Shown here piece by piece: positions 50,657 through 62,149 of a stretch of DNA of 64,000 bases. The stretch is from assembly GCF_029867415.1 (NCBI RefSeq), contig NW_026705774.1:310001-374000 (forward strand), given 5' to 3'. The notes under the pieces were generated by a model, which was not told the origin of the DNA, did no database searches, and saw nothing but the letters and a program-made list of their open reading frames with translations. Within the stretch, counting starts at the first letter, position 1, and every line of letters starts with the position of its first letter. The position numbers were made by a program, and so were the translations under genes. Source of the stretch: Vicia villosa. Its lineage: Eukaryota > Streptophyta > Magnoliopsida > Fabales > Fabaceae.

Positions 50657-51811
50657 GATATGAATTTTGTGTGAGATAATGTGGTACTCTAATACATTGC
50701 AATTTCCCTTTCAGGAAATATATAAAGAGTATGCACAAATCAGCGCTCAGAAGCTTTGTCTCAGAAGGTTCAGCATGCAACATCAGAACATGGTCTGGCA
50801 AGACATCAGAAGATGGTCAAGGCAGAATCAGAACATGGGTCTATGGAAGCATCAGAAGAACTTGAGATCAGAAGCAGCAGCACTGAAGTTCTCATGGTAT
50901 CACGCTCAGAAGCACTTCAAGGTCAGAAGACAGGAAGATACTATGCACCAAGCTGTTTGACTCTAATGATATTCAAATGTTGTATACACAAACATCAGAT
51001 CAGAAGAAAGTACAGGTGGCAGGCTACGCTGACTGACAAAAGGAACGTTGGAAGCTATTAAAGGCAACGTCAGTAGACACAGTGTGAACAAGGCTCGAGG
51101 TAGTTGACAAAAGCGTGAAACATTAAATGCAATGCTGTACGGAATATGCAAAGCATTAAATGCTCCCAACGGTCATCTTCTCAAGTGCCTATAAATATGA
51201 AGTTCTGATGAGAAGCAAGGTTGACGATTTGCTAACAATAAACTTGCTGAAACGCTGTTCAAACTCAAAGCTCAGAAACTTCATCTTCATCAAAGCTCAC
51301 TACATTGCTGTTGTAATATATTAGTGAGATTAAGCTTAAACGTTAAGAGAAATATCACTGTTGTGATTATAGCTTTTCAGAAGCATTGTAAAACTCTTAT
51401 TTGATTACATTAATTTGTAAGTAACTAGAGTGATCAAGTGTTGATCAGGATACTCTAGGAAGTCTTAGCTTGTGTCTAAGCAGTTGTAATTAGAGTGATC
51501 ACGTGGTGGTCAGGATACTCTAAGAAAGTCTTAGCTTGTGTCTAAGCATTTGTTCCTGGAGTGATCAGGTTGTGATCAGGATACTCTAGAAGACTTAGTC
51601 GCGGACTAAGTGGAAAACCATTGTAATCTGTTGCGATTAGTGGATTAAATCCTCAGGTGAGGTAAATCACTCCGTGGGGGTGGACTGGAGTAGTTTAGTT
51701 AACAACGAACCAGGATAAAAATAACTGTGCAAATTGTTTTTATCGTTCAAGTTTTTAAGACTACACTTATTCAAACCCCCCCCCCCTTTCTAAGTGTTTT
51801 TCTATCCTTCA
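50657..51811 (+). repeat. Main part of the Sirevirus 5' LTR
   Basis: Matches 59727-60882. It includes three ~65-bp units at about 51428-51612 (each with GAGTGATCA...GATCAGGATACTCT and TCTTAGCTTGTGTCTAAGCA-type parts), CTATAAATATGAAG near 51189 as TATA element, and a C-run near 51776. The first 52 bp lie at 41735-41786, beyond the nested chromovirus. Confidence 0.93.
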
Positions 51812-51897
51812 ATTGGCATCAGAGCGCCGGTTCTAAGGTGCAAGCACTTAACCGTGTTTAGAAAAGATTCAGGAAGAGAAAAACGCTTCAGTAAAAG

Positions 51898-54800
51898 ATG
51901 GCTGGTGAAATTTCAACAAATACATCTGCATCTACATCTGGCTCTGCTAAGCAATACAACGATAACAATGGTTATACTAGACCACCAGTACTTGATGGTG
52001 AAAACTTTGAATACTGGAAAGATAAACTGGAAAGTTACTTTCTTGGTCTAGATGCTGATCTATGGGATCTTCTGTTGGATGGTTACAAACATCCTGTTAA
52101 AACTACTGGTGTAAAGCTCACAAGAAGCGAAATGACTGATGATCAAAAGAAAGAATTCAAAAATCATCACAAATGCAGGACTGTTTTGCTGAATGCTATC
52201 TCTCATGCTGAGTATGAGAAGATATCTAACAGGGAAACTGCCCATGATATATATGAGTCATTGAAAATGACCCATGAGGGAAATGCTCAAGTCAAGGAGA
52301 CTAAAGCTCTTGCTCTAATCCAGAAATATGAAGCCTTCAAGATGGAGGATGATGAAGATATTGAGAAGATGTTCTCAAGATTTCAAACTCTAACTGCTGG
52401 ATTGAGAGTTCTGGATAAAGGCTACACCAAGGCTGATCATGTAAAGAAGATTATCATAAGCTTACCCAGAAGATGGGGTCCAATGGTGACTGCATTCAAG
52501 ATTGCCAAGAATCTGAATGAAGTTTCTTTGGAAGAGCTTATCAGTGCCTTGAGAAGCCATGAAATAGAGCTGGACGCAAACGAGCCTCAGAAGAAAGGTA
52601 AGTCTATTGCATTAAAATCTAATGCTAAAAAATGCACTAACGCTTTTCAGGCTAGAGAAGAAGATCCTGAGGAATCAGAATCTGAAGAAGAAGATGAACT
52701 GTCCATGATCTCTAGAAGGGTAAACCAACTCTAGAAGAGCAAGCAAAGGAAGTTCAGAGGCATCAGAAGTTCAAAGAGATTTGAACGTGGAGAATCTTCT
52801 GGGGACAGAAGATCTAACAAGAAGAAGGCTGTCTGCTATGAGTGCAATGAGCCTGGACATTACAAGAACGAGTGTCCAAAACTTCAGAAGGAGAATCCCA
52901 AGAAGAAGTTTCATAAGAAGAAAGGTCTTATGGCAACATGGGATGATTCTGAATCAGAATCAGAATCAGACTCTGAAGAAGAGCAGGCCAACTTCGCGCT
53001 GATGGCTACAGAAGATGATGGATCAGAATCTACATCAGAATCAGATTCTGAAGAGGTATTTTCTGAACTATCTAGAGAAGAGTTAGTTTCCAGTTTAACA
53101 GAACTTCTGGAACTCAAGGCTCATCTTAGTATCAAATACAAAAAGCTGAAGAAGCAGTTTGAATTTGAAACTAAGAAGCTGGAAGTGGAAAATTCTGAAC
53201 TGAAGGAAAAAGTTTTAAATCTATCCAAAGATAGTGGATCTCCTTCTGAAACAGAAAAATCCATTCCTAGCATGAATCATATTCTGAAAGAATATGACTC
53301 GAGCTTCAGAAAGTTCTTATCTAGAAGTATTGGCAGAAGTCATCTTGCTTCTATGATATATGGTGTTTCTGGAAACAGAAGGTTTGGTTTTGGCTATGAG
53401 GGTGATACCTCACATAAATTTGAACCTATTGATGATCTGAAAATCACATACAAGCCATTGTATGATCAGTTCAAATATGGCCATGCACATGATATTAGGC
53501 TCACTTCACATGCATAGAAGTTTAACACTGTTCACACCAAGAAGCTTGTGACACATTCTAAGAAATATCATGCTGACAAACCTAAAGAATATCATGCTGT
53601 TCCTCCTGTTAAATATTTTGCTAAACCCAAGTTCAATCAGAACTTGAGGAGAACTAACAAGAAAGGACCCAAGAAATTGTGGGTACCTAAGGAGAAGATA
53701 ATTTCTGTTGCAGATATCCTTGGCAGCAAAGAGGACAAAAAGCAAAATGTCATGGTACCTGGACTCTGGGTGCTCGCGACACATGACGGGAAGAAGGTCT
53801 ACATTCCAAGACCTGGTGCTTAAACCAGGTGGAGAAGTCAAGTTTGGAGGAGATCAGAAGGGCAAAATCATTGGCTCTAGAACCATAAGTATTGGTAACT
53901 CTCCTTCCATAACTAATGTACTTCTTGTAGAAGGATTAACGCATAACTTATTGTCCATAAGTCAATTAAGTGACAATGGTTATGATATAATCTTCAATCA
54001 AAAGTCTTGCAAGGCTGTAAGTCAGAAGGATGGCTCAATCCTATTTACAGGCAAGAGAAAGAACAACATTTATAAGATAGATCTTTCTGATCTTGAGAAG
54101 CAGAAGGTAACTTGTCTTATGTCTGTTTCTGAGGAGCAATGGGTCTGGCACAGAAGATTAGGACATGCTAGTTTGAGAAAGATTTCTCAGATTAACAAAC
54201 TAAATCTGGTCAGAGGACTCCCAAATCTGAAATACAAATCAGATGCTCTTTGTGAAGCATGTAAGAAGGGCAAGTTCTCTAGACCTGCATTCAAGTCTAA
54301 GAATGTTGTTTCTTCCTCAAGGCCGTTAGAACTCTTGCACATTGATCTGTTTGGCCCAGTCAAAATGGCATCTGTCAGAGGGAAGAAATATGGATTAGTC
54401 ATCATTGATGATTATAGCCGCTGGACATGGGTAAAGTTCTTGAAACACAAGGATGAGTCTCATTCAGTGTTCTTTGAATTCTGCACTCAGATCCAATCTG
54501 AGAAGGAGTGCAAAATCATAAAGGTCAGAAGTGATCATGGTGGTGAATTTGAGAACAAATTCTTTGAGGAGTTCTTCAAAGAAAATGGTATTGCCCATGA
54601 TTTCTCTTGTCCTAGAACTCCACAGCAAAATGGAGTTATAGAGCGAAAGAATAGGACTCTACAAGAAATGGCTAGAACCATGATCAATGAAACCAATATG
54701 GCTAAGCATTTCTGGGCAGAAGCAATAAACACTGCGTGTTATATTCAGAATAGAATCTCTATAAGACCTATTCTAAATAAGACTCCTTATGAATTGTGGA

Positions 54801-55294
54801 AGAACAGAAAGCCCAACATTTCATATTTCCATCCTTTTGGATGTGTTTGTTTTATTCTGAATACTAAAGATTATCTTGGTAAGTTTGATTCTAAAGCACA
54901 AAAGTGTTTCCTTCTTGGATATTCTGAACGCTCTAAAGGCTACAGAGTATACAATACTGAAACATTGATTGTAGAAGAATCAATCAATATCAGGTTTGAT
55001 GATAAGCTTGGTCTTGAAAAACCAAAGCAATTTGAGAATTTTGCAGATTTTGATATTGATATATCAGAAGCAGTAGAACCTAGAAGCAAAGCTGCAAAAG
55101 CTGGCAGTCTCAGAAGCAATGGATCAGAAGATCAAGTTGCTGCATCTTTAGAGAATCTCAGGATTTCTGAAGAACCAACAGTCAGAAGATCACCTAGACG
55201 TGCTTCAGCTCATTCAGAAGATGTGATCCTTGGAAAGAAAGATGATCCTATCAGAACAAGATCATTTCTAAAGAATGACAATCAGAAGCAGTGA
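51898..55294 (+). pseudogene. Sirevirus gag-protease-integrase, disrupted
   Basis: Starts MAGEISTNTS shortly after the primer-binding site. The gag UBN2-type domain (LDGENFEYWKDKLESYF) runs to a TAG at 52732-52734; the same frame continues with the zinc knuckle CYECNEPGHYKNECPK, an acidic Ser/Glu region and a coiled coil to a second TAG at 53515-53517, and on to about 53,750. A two-base loss there shifts to the frame that encodes the protease YLDSGCSRHMTG, the WHRRLGHASL and CEACKKGKFSRP finger, and the integrase core (DDYSRWTW, SDHGGEFEN, TPQQNGVIERKNRT), ending at 55294 after the GYSERSKGYRVYN region. RT should follow and does not. Three defects make a full Gag-Pol impossible. Confidence 0.9.
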
Positions 55295-55694
55295 TCAGAA
55301 TCAGAAGGCGTAAAGTCTATTCAAAAATTTACTGCTGTCATCTATTATCTGATGGTGAACATGTGTATGTACGGTTAGTACAAAGCGTGCAGTTGAAAAG
55401 ACGCCGACCTAGGTAACTGTGTTAAATCATTTCATTTACCACGTTCTCTCACCTAACGTCACTTATCATTTAATGTAAATTGATTTCTCGTGATTCTGTA
55501 ACTGTTCATTTTCTAATCTTATTTCATTTTTTTTAATCCGTATCTATATTTTCTTTTCAAATCATCTCATATATCTTTTCCGCTCCTTGTCCCTCTTTCT
55601 TCTTGCATACTCTCTATTGAAACCTTCTTAGTCGCTTCTAAAACCCTAACCGAAAACCCAGAATTTGTTCTTCCTTGTTGTTCATTCTGTTTCA
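55295..55694 (+). other. Junction where Sirevirus RT/RNase H is missing
   Basis: 400 bp of non-coding sequence connects the integrase C-terminus to the env-like ORF, ending in a pyrimidine-rich leader. No RT or RNase H motif can be found here or between the env-like ORF and the 3' LTR, where a complete Sirevirus would have roughly 2 kb of coding sequence. Confidence 0.85.
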
Positions 55695-58457
55695 ATGGCT
55701 GCTTCTTCATCTCAAAATGTTGATTCATCTACTCCTCTCCATATTCAAGATGAAGAAAATCAGGAACTCACTCCAGTCGTTGCGTGCTCCATTCCTAAGG
55801 ATAAATTAGAAGTTCTATGTGAACTCATGGTTGATTTTGATAACATTGAAGAACACGATTTTCATCTCAAAGAAGATATAATTTTTCAAGGATGGACTTC
55901 GTTGTTCGCTGAGTTCTGTGGACCAGTCTACCCAGATCTTGTCAAGGAATTCTGGGTACATGCAGTTGTCGCCCCTAAATCAATCTTGTCCTTCGTCCAT
56001 GGAAAGTTTGTGGTAGTGTCTGAGAACATCCTAAGGATGATGTTTGATCTGAGAAACGCTGAGGGAGCTTTTGAAATCGATCAAAGGGTAAATTGGAAAG
56101 ATGTTTTATCTACTCTCTACCCAAACATAAATGAAACAAAGAATGTCAAGGACTTGAGAGATCTCTACAAAATCTGGACCAAGATTCTTCTTGGGTGTTT
56201 CTATCACAGGAAAGGGACACATGCTTCTGACTTCATCAACAATGAGCAAAAATACATTCTGTATTGCATTGCCACTAAGAAGAAGGTTGATGCTATCTAC
56301 ATTATCTTCAACCATATGTGGAAGGCTGTGAAGGAGTCCAGAAATGCCTTCAGAGAAAAAAGTTGTACCATCATTCCGTTTGGTAGAATTATCTCAAATC
56401 TTTTGGCTCATTCCAAGATTGTTGAGGACTTGGAATCTGAAGGTATTATCAAAGACCTTGCTGTCACCTCTGGGGCCTGCCTGAATGCTTTCACGTTAAA
56501 GAAGATGAAAGTGATTAAGGCTATCATTAAGACTCCCCAACCTCTTGCTGGAACAAGAATCAAAAGAAAACCCGTTCTAGCTGTATTTGGAACCTTCTTC
56601 ATTAGTGAGGTACCAAAAGTCAGAACGAGGTATCTGAAGTCACAAAAAGAGGATAAAAGTCTTAAAGATCAAGAGAAAGGTGCTCCAATTATAGTAAATC
56701 GCAAGAAGGAAGAAAGGACCAAAAGAAAGTTTGATCATCCTGCTGCTACCACTGAGAAAGAAGTGGTCCCAGAAGAAGTCATTGCAAAGGTTGTTAAGGC
56801 TGTTTCTGTTGATTTTGAGAAGAAAAAGAAGGAAGCTGAGAAAAAGAAGAAGAAGTCAAATAACAATGCTGAGATTGTTGAAGTTGTTGAGAAGAAGAAA
56901 ACCAGAAAAAGGAAGATGATTCTTCAAGAATCTGATGAAGAAAATGTTGTTCAAGAGGCTGTGAATCAACAGGAAGTTCTGGCAAGCGTTAGAAGGAAAG
57001 AGATCTCTAGTGGCAAAACAAAAATTGTTGAAGAGCCGAAGAGTAAGAAGCAGAAGAAGACTGAGGCTGTGGTCAAAGCTCTTCAGAAAGCATCCAAAGG
57101 TATATGTATTTCTGAACCTGATTCTACTCCTGCTGGTATTTCAGAAGTTGCACCAATAGCGGTTGCCCCTATCCCTGAACCAGAAAAAGACACATCAGAA
57201 TCACCTATAACTATCCATGTTCTTACACCTCCATCTTCTCCTGTAACCATTCGTTCTTCTCCACCCACCATCAATCCTGTTCTGGATATACCACCCCTTC
57301 AAACTCTCTTTCCACCTCACACAAATATCTCCATCTCTCAACCTCCTCCCCATGCCAACTTTGAACCCATTCCTTCTACCTCTCAAAACTACCATAGTGG
57401 TTCTGATCTTCCAACCTCTGCATCACATGAACAGCTACTCCGTGATTGCAACTACACTCCCAAGCCTCGTCCTGAAGCTGAAGTGGTAGTGTTAGATTCT
57501 GATACTGAAGCAGAATCTTCTTATAGATTGGATAGAGAACCTCAACCTTATTTCATCCCCAACCCTGCCTTTTCAAAAACCAAAATAAAATCCCGCCTTG
57601 TCCACCCTATTGGTGTAATTTTTGAAAAAGTAAAGAGGAATCTCAGAAGTATCTTTGACACCCTCAGAATTGTTGAAAGTTCTGGCCTGAATAACGTCGC
57701 TATGAGGAAGTTCTGGAGGATCTTACGCAGAGAATCAGATGCTCTATTTATAGAACTTCAGGAAGCCTGTGTTGAAGCTGCTCCATGGCCTCGTGGAATT
57801 CTGAGAAGCTATGAAGACTTCTGGTTTGCCCGTCTCAGAGGAAGATATACCTTGGAAGAAAAGCCCTTGGTGGATGAATTGGAAGTAGCAAGATTGGCTG
57901 CTGCATTGGAAGCTAATCCTTGCAGGGAAATTGTGGTCTGGAGACCTCAATATCCAGTTCTGCTCGGGGATTTCAAGACCCTCTTTGACTTTTTGAGGGA
58001 AAACCCTTCTATGGAAGACCCAAGCTTGGTCATTCCAGAAGTTGTTGACCCACAAGAAGTTGAAGGTCCTTCTGCCCCCAGGAATCTAGCTGCCATTCTT
58101 CAGGCACTTGAGAATGGAGATTCTGAGATTCCGGCTGCAGAATATGAAGATGCTTCTATGCAAGAAGCAGATGTAGAGGATCATGTTGCTGAATCAGTTC
58201 CTGTTGAGAAAAATCCTGTAAATGATCTGACTATGGAAGCCACGGATCAGAATGCCATCCCTGTGGATAGAAGCTGTGAAGCTTCTTCTGATGAACCTTC
58301 CCGTCTTGCAAGGACTCTGGAAGTTCTTCAGAAGAACCAGGATGAGCAAAGCTCAGTCAATGCTGAGTTTAGAGCTTTCATAGAGAAGCATAATGAGCAC
58401 AACAATGGGGTTCAAGAGATGCTGGCCAAGATCTTGTCAAGGCTAGGGTCATCTTAG
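55695..58457 (+). CDS. Sirevirus env-like ORF, 920 codons
   Basis: Begins at MAASSSQNVD (the open frame extends ten codons upstream without ATG). Residues ~30-290 form a globular region with KEFWVHAVV and KSILSFVHGK, similar in style to the putative plant transposon proteins found beside Athila and Sirevirus pol. Residues ~300-480 are Lys/Glu-rich and probably disordered or coiled, and ~485-600 are Pro/Ser-rich (ITIHVLTPPSSPVTIRSSPP). The rest is acidic, with a C-terminal coiled coil (LEVLQKNQDEQSSVNAEFRA). I see no convincing transmembrane segment or signal peptide, so an envelope role is unproven. There are no stops or frameshifts, unlike gag-pol upstream. Function unknown. Confidence 0.85.
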   Translation: MAASSSQNVDSSTPLHIQDEENQELTPVVACSIPKDKLEVLCELMVDFDNIEEHDFHLKEDIIFQGWTSLFAEFCGPVYPDLVKEFWVHAVVAPKSILSFVHGKFVVVSENILRMMFDLRNAEGAFEIDQRVNWKDVLSTLYPNINETKNVKDLRDLYKIWTKILLGCFYHRKGTHASDFINNEQKYILYCIATKKKVDAIYIIFNHMWKAVKESRNAFREKSCTIIPFGRIISNLLAHSKIVEDLESEGIIKDLAVTSGACLNAFTLKKMKVIKAIIKTPQPLAGTRIKRKPVLAVFGTFFISEVPKVRTRYLKSQKEDKSLKDQEKGAPIIVNRKKEERTKRKFDHPAATTEKEVVPEEVIAKVVKAVSVDFEKKKKEAEKKKKKSNNNAEIVEVVEKKKTRKRKMILQESDEENVVQEAVNQQEVLASVRRKEISSGKTKIVEEPKSKKQKKTEAVVKALQKASKGICISEPDSTPAGISEVAPIAVAPIPEPEKDTSESPITIHVLTPPSSPVTIRSSPPTINPVLDIPPLQTLFPPHTNISISQPPPHANFEPIPSTSQNYHSGSDLPTSASHEQLLRDCNYTPKPRPEAEVVVLDSDTEAESSYRLDREPQPYFIPNPAFSKTKIKSRLVHPIGVIFEKVKRNLRSIFDTLRIVESSGLNNVAMRKFWRILRRESDALFIELQEACVEAAPWPRGILRSYEDFWFARLRGRYTLEEKPLVDELEVARLAAALEANPCREIVVWRPQYPVLLGDFKTLFDFLRENPSMEDPSLVIPEVVDPQEVEGPSAPRNLAAILQALENGDSEIPAAEYEDASMQEADVEDHVAESVPVEKNPVNDLTMEATDQNAIPVDRSCEASSDEPSRLARTLEVLQKNQDEQSSVNAEFRAFIEKHNEHNNGVQEMLAKILSRLGSS

Positions 58458-59092
58458 ATTGAGTCTTAGTTGTTTTGTTTTTGCTGCATCTGTTTAGTGC
58501 ATCTTGTCTTCCTTCTCTTCGTGTACTTCTGTACTTGTCTGTTTGAGCTTTAATGAAAATCATCTTAGATTGTGTGTTTCTTTTTGTTTTTATCTGAATC
58601 TTTTATATTTTTGATGATATGACAAAAAAGGGGGAGAAATATGTGATAAATGATTTGATTTAATCAGTTGCTTTACTAACAGAACTTGCAAAGTTCTATG
58701 TTTTTAAGTTGTGCTGTTGCAGGAATTGAAGATTCTCTTTAAAGATCAACATGAGAAGCAACAAGATAAATCAAGTTCTTGGATTCTTGAAGCAAGCTGA
58801 GTGCTATGAAGCTTCAAAATCAGGATCAGAAGCAAGAAGGAAAAATGTTCAGATATTCTGATGATAGAATATGATCTAAAACATTATGTCTATTTGTTCT
58901 GATACATTCTATATGGCTTATATGGCTCTGATACATATTATGTGTTCTGAAACATATTTTATGTTCTGATTCATTCATGCTGACTTTTGTCGTTTAGTTT
59001 TGTTCTGTAACATTTCAGGATGTAGAGATGCTTTGATGAAGCTCTGGTACATTCAACAATGTTCTGATACATTCTAGCATGAAGTGATGAAA

Positions 59093-59440
59093 GAAGAAAT
59101 TCAAGCTCTGAAGCTGTCCCAATGGAAGCAGGAATCAGAAGCTGTGAATGTTCTGAAGATCAAAGAAATTCAAGTTCTGAAGCTGTCCCAATGGAAGCAG
59201 AAATCAGAAGCTGTGAATGTTCTGAGGATCTAAAGAAATTCAATGTTCTGAAGCTGTCCTATGGAAGCAGGAATCAGAAGCTGTGAATGTTCTGAAGATC
59301 AAAGAAATTCAAGTTCTGAAGCTGTCCGATGGAAGCAGAAATCAGAAGCTGTGAATGTTCTGAGGATCTAAAGAAATTCAATGTTCTGAAGCTGTCCTAT
59401 GGAAGCAGAAATCAGAAGTCATGAATGTTCTGAAGATCAA
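59093..59440 (+). repeat. Five tandem ~69-bp repeats upstream of the Sirevirus 3' LTR
   Basis: Units starting at about 59101, 59170, 59240, 59309 and 59378 share AAGAAATTCAA..TTCTGAAGCTGTCC, ATGGAAGCAG(A/G)AATCAGAAG and GTGAATGTTCTGA(A/G)GATC. Alternate units resemble each other best, giving a higher-order period of ~139 bp. Confidence 0.9.
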
Positions 59441-59512
59441 GCACTGTGAACGTCTCTACTGAAATACTCAGGGAAGTCTTTTATTTATAAAATTCTTCTA
59501 GTATTAATTGCA

Positions 59513-59674
59513 GGGGGAGATTATTCATCTCAGGGGGAGATTGTTAATCTCAGGGGGAGACATATTCACATGCTTATGCTATAGCTGTGTAAATTGTCTT
59601 TAGCCGTCTGCTCTTTCTGATCGCAAATTCATATCATTTATATATGTTTTTGTCATCATCAAAAAGGGGGAGAT
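59513..59674 (+). promoter_or_regulatory. Multiple polypurine tracts of the Sirevirus
   Basis: Three copies of (T/G)CAGGGGGAGA at about 59511-59560, then the tract adjoining the LTR (AAAAAGGGGGAGAT, 59661-59674). Another copy (AAAAAAGGGGGAGAAAT) lies near 58625. Repeated polypurine tracts are a described Sirevirus feature; the last primes plus-strand synthesis. Confidence 0.85.
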
Positions 59675-60882
59675 TGTTAGAACAAGATTTGTTCTGATCA
59701 ATATTCTTAGTTTTGATGATAACAAGGATATGAATTTTGTGTGAGATAATGTGGTACTCTAATACATTGCAATTTCCCTTTCAAGAAATATATAAAGAGT
59801 ATGCACAAATCAGCGCTCAGAAGCTTTGTCTCAGAAGGTTCAGCATGCAACATCAGAACATGGTCTGGCAAGACATCAGAAGATGGTCAAGGCAGAATCA
59901 GAACATGGGTCTATGGAAGCATCAGAAGAACTTGAGATCAGAAGCAGAAGCACTGAAGTTCTCATGGTATCACGCTCAGAAGCACTTCAAGGTCAGAAGA
60001 CAAGAAGATGCTATGCACCAAGCTGTTTGACTCTAATGATATTCAAATGTTGTATACACAAACATCAGATCAGAAGAAAGTACAGGTGGCAGGCTACGCT
60101 GACTGACAAAAGGAACGTTGGAAGCTATTAAAGGCAACGTCAGTAGACACAGCGTGAACAAGGCTCGAGGTAGTTGACAAAAGCGTGAAACATTAAATGC
60201 AATGTTGTACGGAATACGCAAAGCATTAAATGCTCCCAACGGTCATCTTCTCAAGTGCCTATAAATATGAAGTTCTGATGAGAAGCAAGGTTGACGATTT
60301 GCTAACAATAAACTTGCTGAAACGCTGTTCAAACTCAAAGCTCAGAAACTTCATCTTCATCAAAGCTCACTACATTGCTGTTGTAATATATTAGTGAGAT
60401 TAAGCTTAAACGTTAAGAGAAATATCACTGTTGTGATTATAGCTTTTCAGAAGCATTGTAAAACTCTTATTTGATTACATTAATTTGTAAGTAACTAGAG
60501 TGATCAAGTGTTGATCAGGATACTCTATGAAGTCTTAGCTTGTGTCTAAGCAGTTGTAATTAGAGTGATCACGTGATGGTCAGGATACTCTAAGAAAGTC
60601 TTAGCTTGTGTCTAAGCATTTGTTCCTGGAGTGATCAGGTTGTGATCAGGATACTCTAGAAGACTTGGTCGCGGACTAAGTGGAAAACCATTGTAATCTG
60701 TTGCGATTAGTGGATTAAATCCTCAGGTGAGGTAAATCACTCCGTGGGGGTGGACTGGAGTAGTTTAGTTAACAACGAACCAGGATAAAAATAACTGTGC
60801 AAATTGTTTTTATCGTTCAAGTTTTTAAGACTACACTTATTCAAACCCCCCCCCCCCTTTCTAAGTGTTTTTCTATCCTTCA
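59675..60882 (+). repeat. Sirevirus 3' LTR
   Basis: Uninterrupted copy, TGTTAGAACAAG to TATCCTTCA, directly after the polypurine tract. It shows the intact state of the 5' LTR before the chromovirus arrived, including the uninterrupted AACAAGGATATG target. Confidence 0.96.
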
Positions 60883-60887
60883 GGTTC

Positions 60888-61256
60888 CCCATAGCCTCCT
60901 ATTGGGCTTCGTGCAAAGAATCTCCCTTAGTTTAGGTTAGGACATAGAGTATGGTTTCCCGGTGAAATCGCTCTAAGAGCTCAAACCAACTATACCATGC
61001 CTCCTCTTGGGCTTCGTACAGACGACTTGTCCCTCCCATAGCCTCCTCTTGGGCTTACAATGCAAGGACCCTCGATTGTCCCTCCCATAGCCTCCTCTTG
61101 GGCTTACAATGCAAGGACCCTCGGATAGCCTCCTCTTGGGCTTCGTACAAGGACCCATGGGCTTCTTATAAGCATCCCCAATATCCAAATCAAATACCCT
61201 AGGAGATTAGACATTTATCATCTCTATGATAGGAGTATCTCTTCTATATCATCACA

Positions 61257-61289
<33 letters not shown>

Positions 61290-62149
61290 CTTAACTTTTT
61301 TGCCACAAGGCTGGCTAATCAATCAAACCGTTTTTCCACCAGGCTGGCTGATTAATCAAAGTTTTTGTCACAAGGCTGACTTCATTGAAACTTTTGCCAC
61401 AAGGCTGGCTGATTAATCAAAACTTTTTGTCACAAGGCTGACTTCATTGAAAGTTTTTGCCACAAGGCTGGCTAAACAAAAAAACATCTTTATCATTCTA
61501 AGCGCCATAAGTGGCATGGCCCAGGGCTTATAATGAAAAGATTTTCAAACAAAATCAAACAGATGTATGTGATGATATAGATTAGATACATCGAACATTG
61601 AGATGACATTTGTCTCTTTTCCTTTGCTTCCACTAGCATAAGTGGGAACTACGATTGCTCTGACTTTCTCAACATCCCTTTGAGAATACGTAGGCACAAG
61701 GTCGTATCCTTGGCGAGCAAAACTTCTCCCTCAAACCACTCAAACCTTAGCACCCGTAGACCCCGAGCTACAGATGCTCTGATTCCCTCTAAGGGATATG
61801 TATGCAGAGGATCGCGATGATCTTTGCGAGCATAATCAAACAAGCACCCTAGGTCCCACCTATCTCACAAGAACCTCTCCATAACATAGAATGAAACAAA
61901 CATAACAAAGAAACCTATAGAGTACTATAGATACGTTGGGTGCTAATACCTTCCCTTTGTATAACCAACCCTCTTACCCGGAATCTCTCCCCCACTTTTT
62001 TAGGTTATTGCAACTTTTTTCCTTTTCCTACTTTGGAAACAATAAAAAGTTTGGTCGAAACAAAAGAAAAATCATTTTTTGAGCACTCGAGCCCAAAGAA
62101 GGCATCAGGTGTCTCATCCCGAAAAAAGATACGATTTTTCCCCGCGACA
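60888..62149 (+). repeat. 3' part of the Ogre solo LTR with short tandem repeats
   Basis: Contains several copies of CCATAGCCTCCTCTTGGGCTT (about 60,889-61,145), an ATCA microsatellite (about 61,258-61,288) and several copies of GCCACAAGGCTGGCTGATTA-like units (about 61,300-61,475), ending in CCCCGCGACA. Confidence 0.85.

Larger units (their letters stand above)
41735..60882 (+). mobile_element. Sirevirus (Ty1/copia, SIRE/Maximus type) lacking RT and RNase H
   Basis: Inserted in the Ogre LTR with perfect GGTTC duplications (41730-41734 and 60883-60887). The 5' LTR is split by a chromovirus (41735-41786 plus 50657-51811, 1207 bp), and the 3' LTR is 59675-60882 (1208 bp). I see about ten substitutions between them. 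Primer-binding site TGGCATCAGAGC at 51814-51825; polypurine tract AAAAAGGGGGAGAT at 59661-59674. Internal order: gag, zinc knuckle, protease, integrase, then about 400 bp of non-coding DNA and an env-like ORF. RT and RNase H are absent. Multiple polypurine tracts and LTR palindromes are Sirevirus hallmarks. Confidence 0.95.
38037..62149 (+). mobile_element. Ogre/Tat-type solo LTR, ~4.96 kb, split by a nested Sirevirus
   Basis: The LTR halves are 38037-41734 and 60888-62149. It starts TGTCATACCCCAAATTTTGA and ends TTTTCCCCGCGACA, the ends of legume Ogre LTRs. The 5-bp duplications AAGTG lie at 38032-38036 and 62150-62154, interrupting the PMD frame. There is no internal region, primer-binding site or second LTR, so it is a solo LTR formed by LTR-LTR recombination. 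Large size (~5 kb) is typical of Ogre. The opposite orientation to the PMD gene rules out read-through of that gene. Confidence 0.9.

Noticed and set aside
52732..53517. The two in-frame TAG codons in Sirevirus gag as programmed readthrough sites
   Set aside because: A third defect (frameshift near 53,751) is also present and no readthrough context was recognised, so ordinary decay is simpler.
56731..56919. Lys/Arg/Leu-rich ORF on the plus strand
   Set aside because: Frame-shifted shadow of the Lys/Glu-rich part of the env-like ORF.
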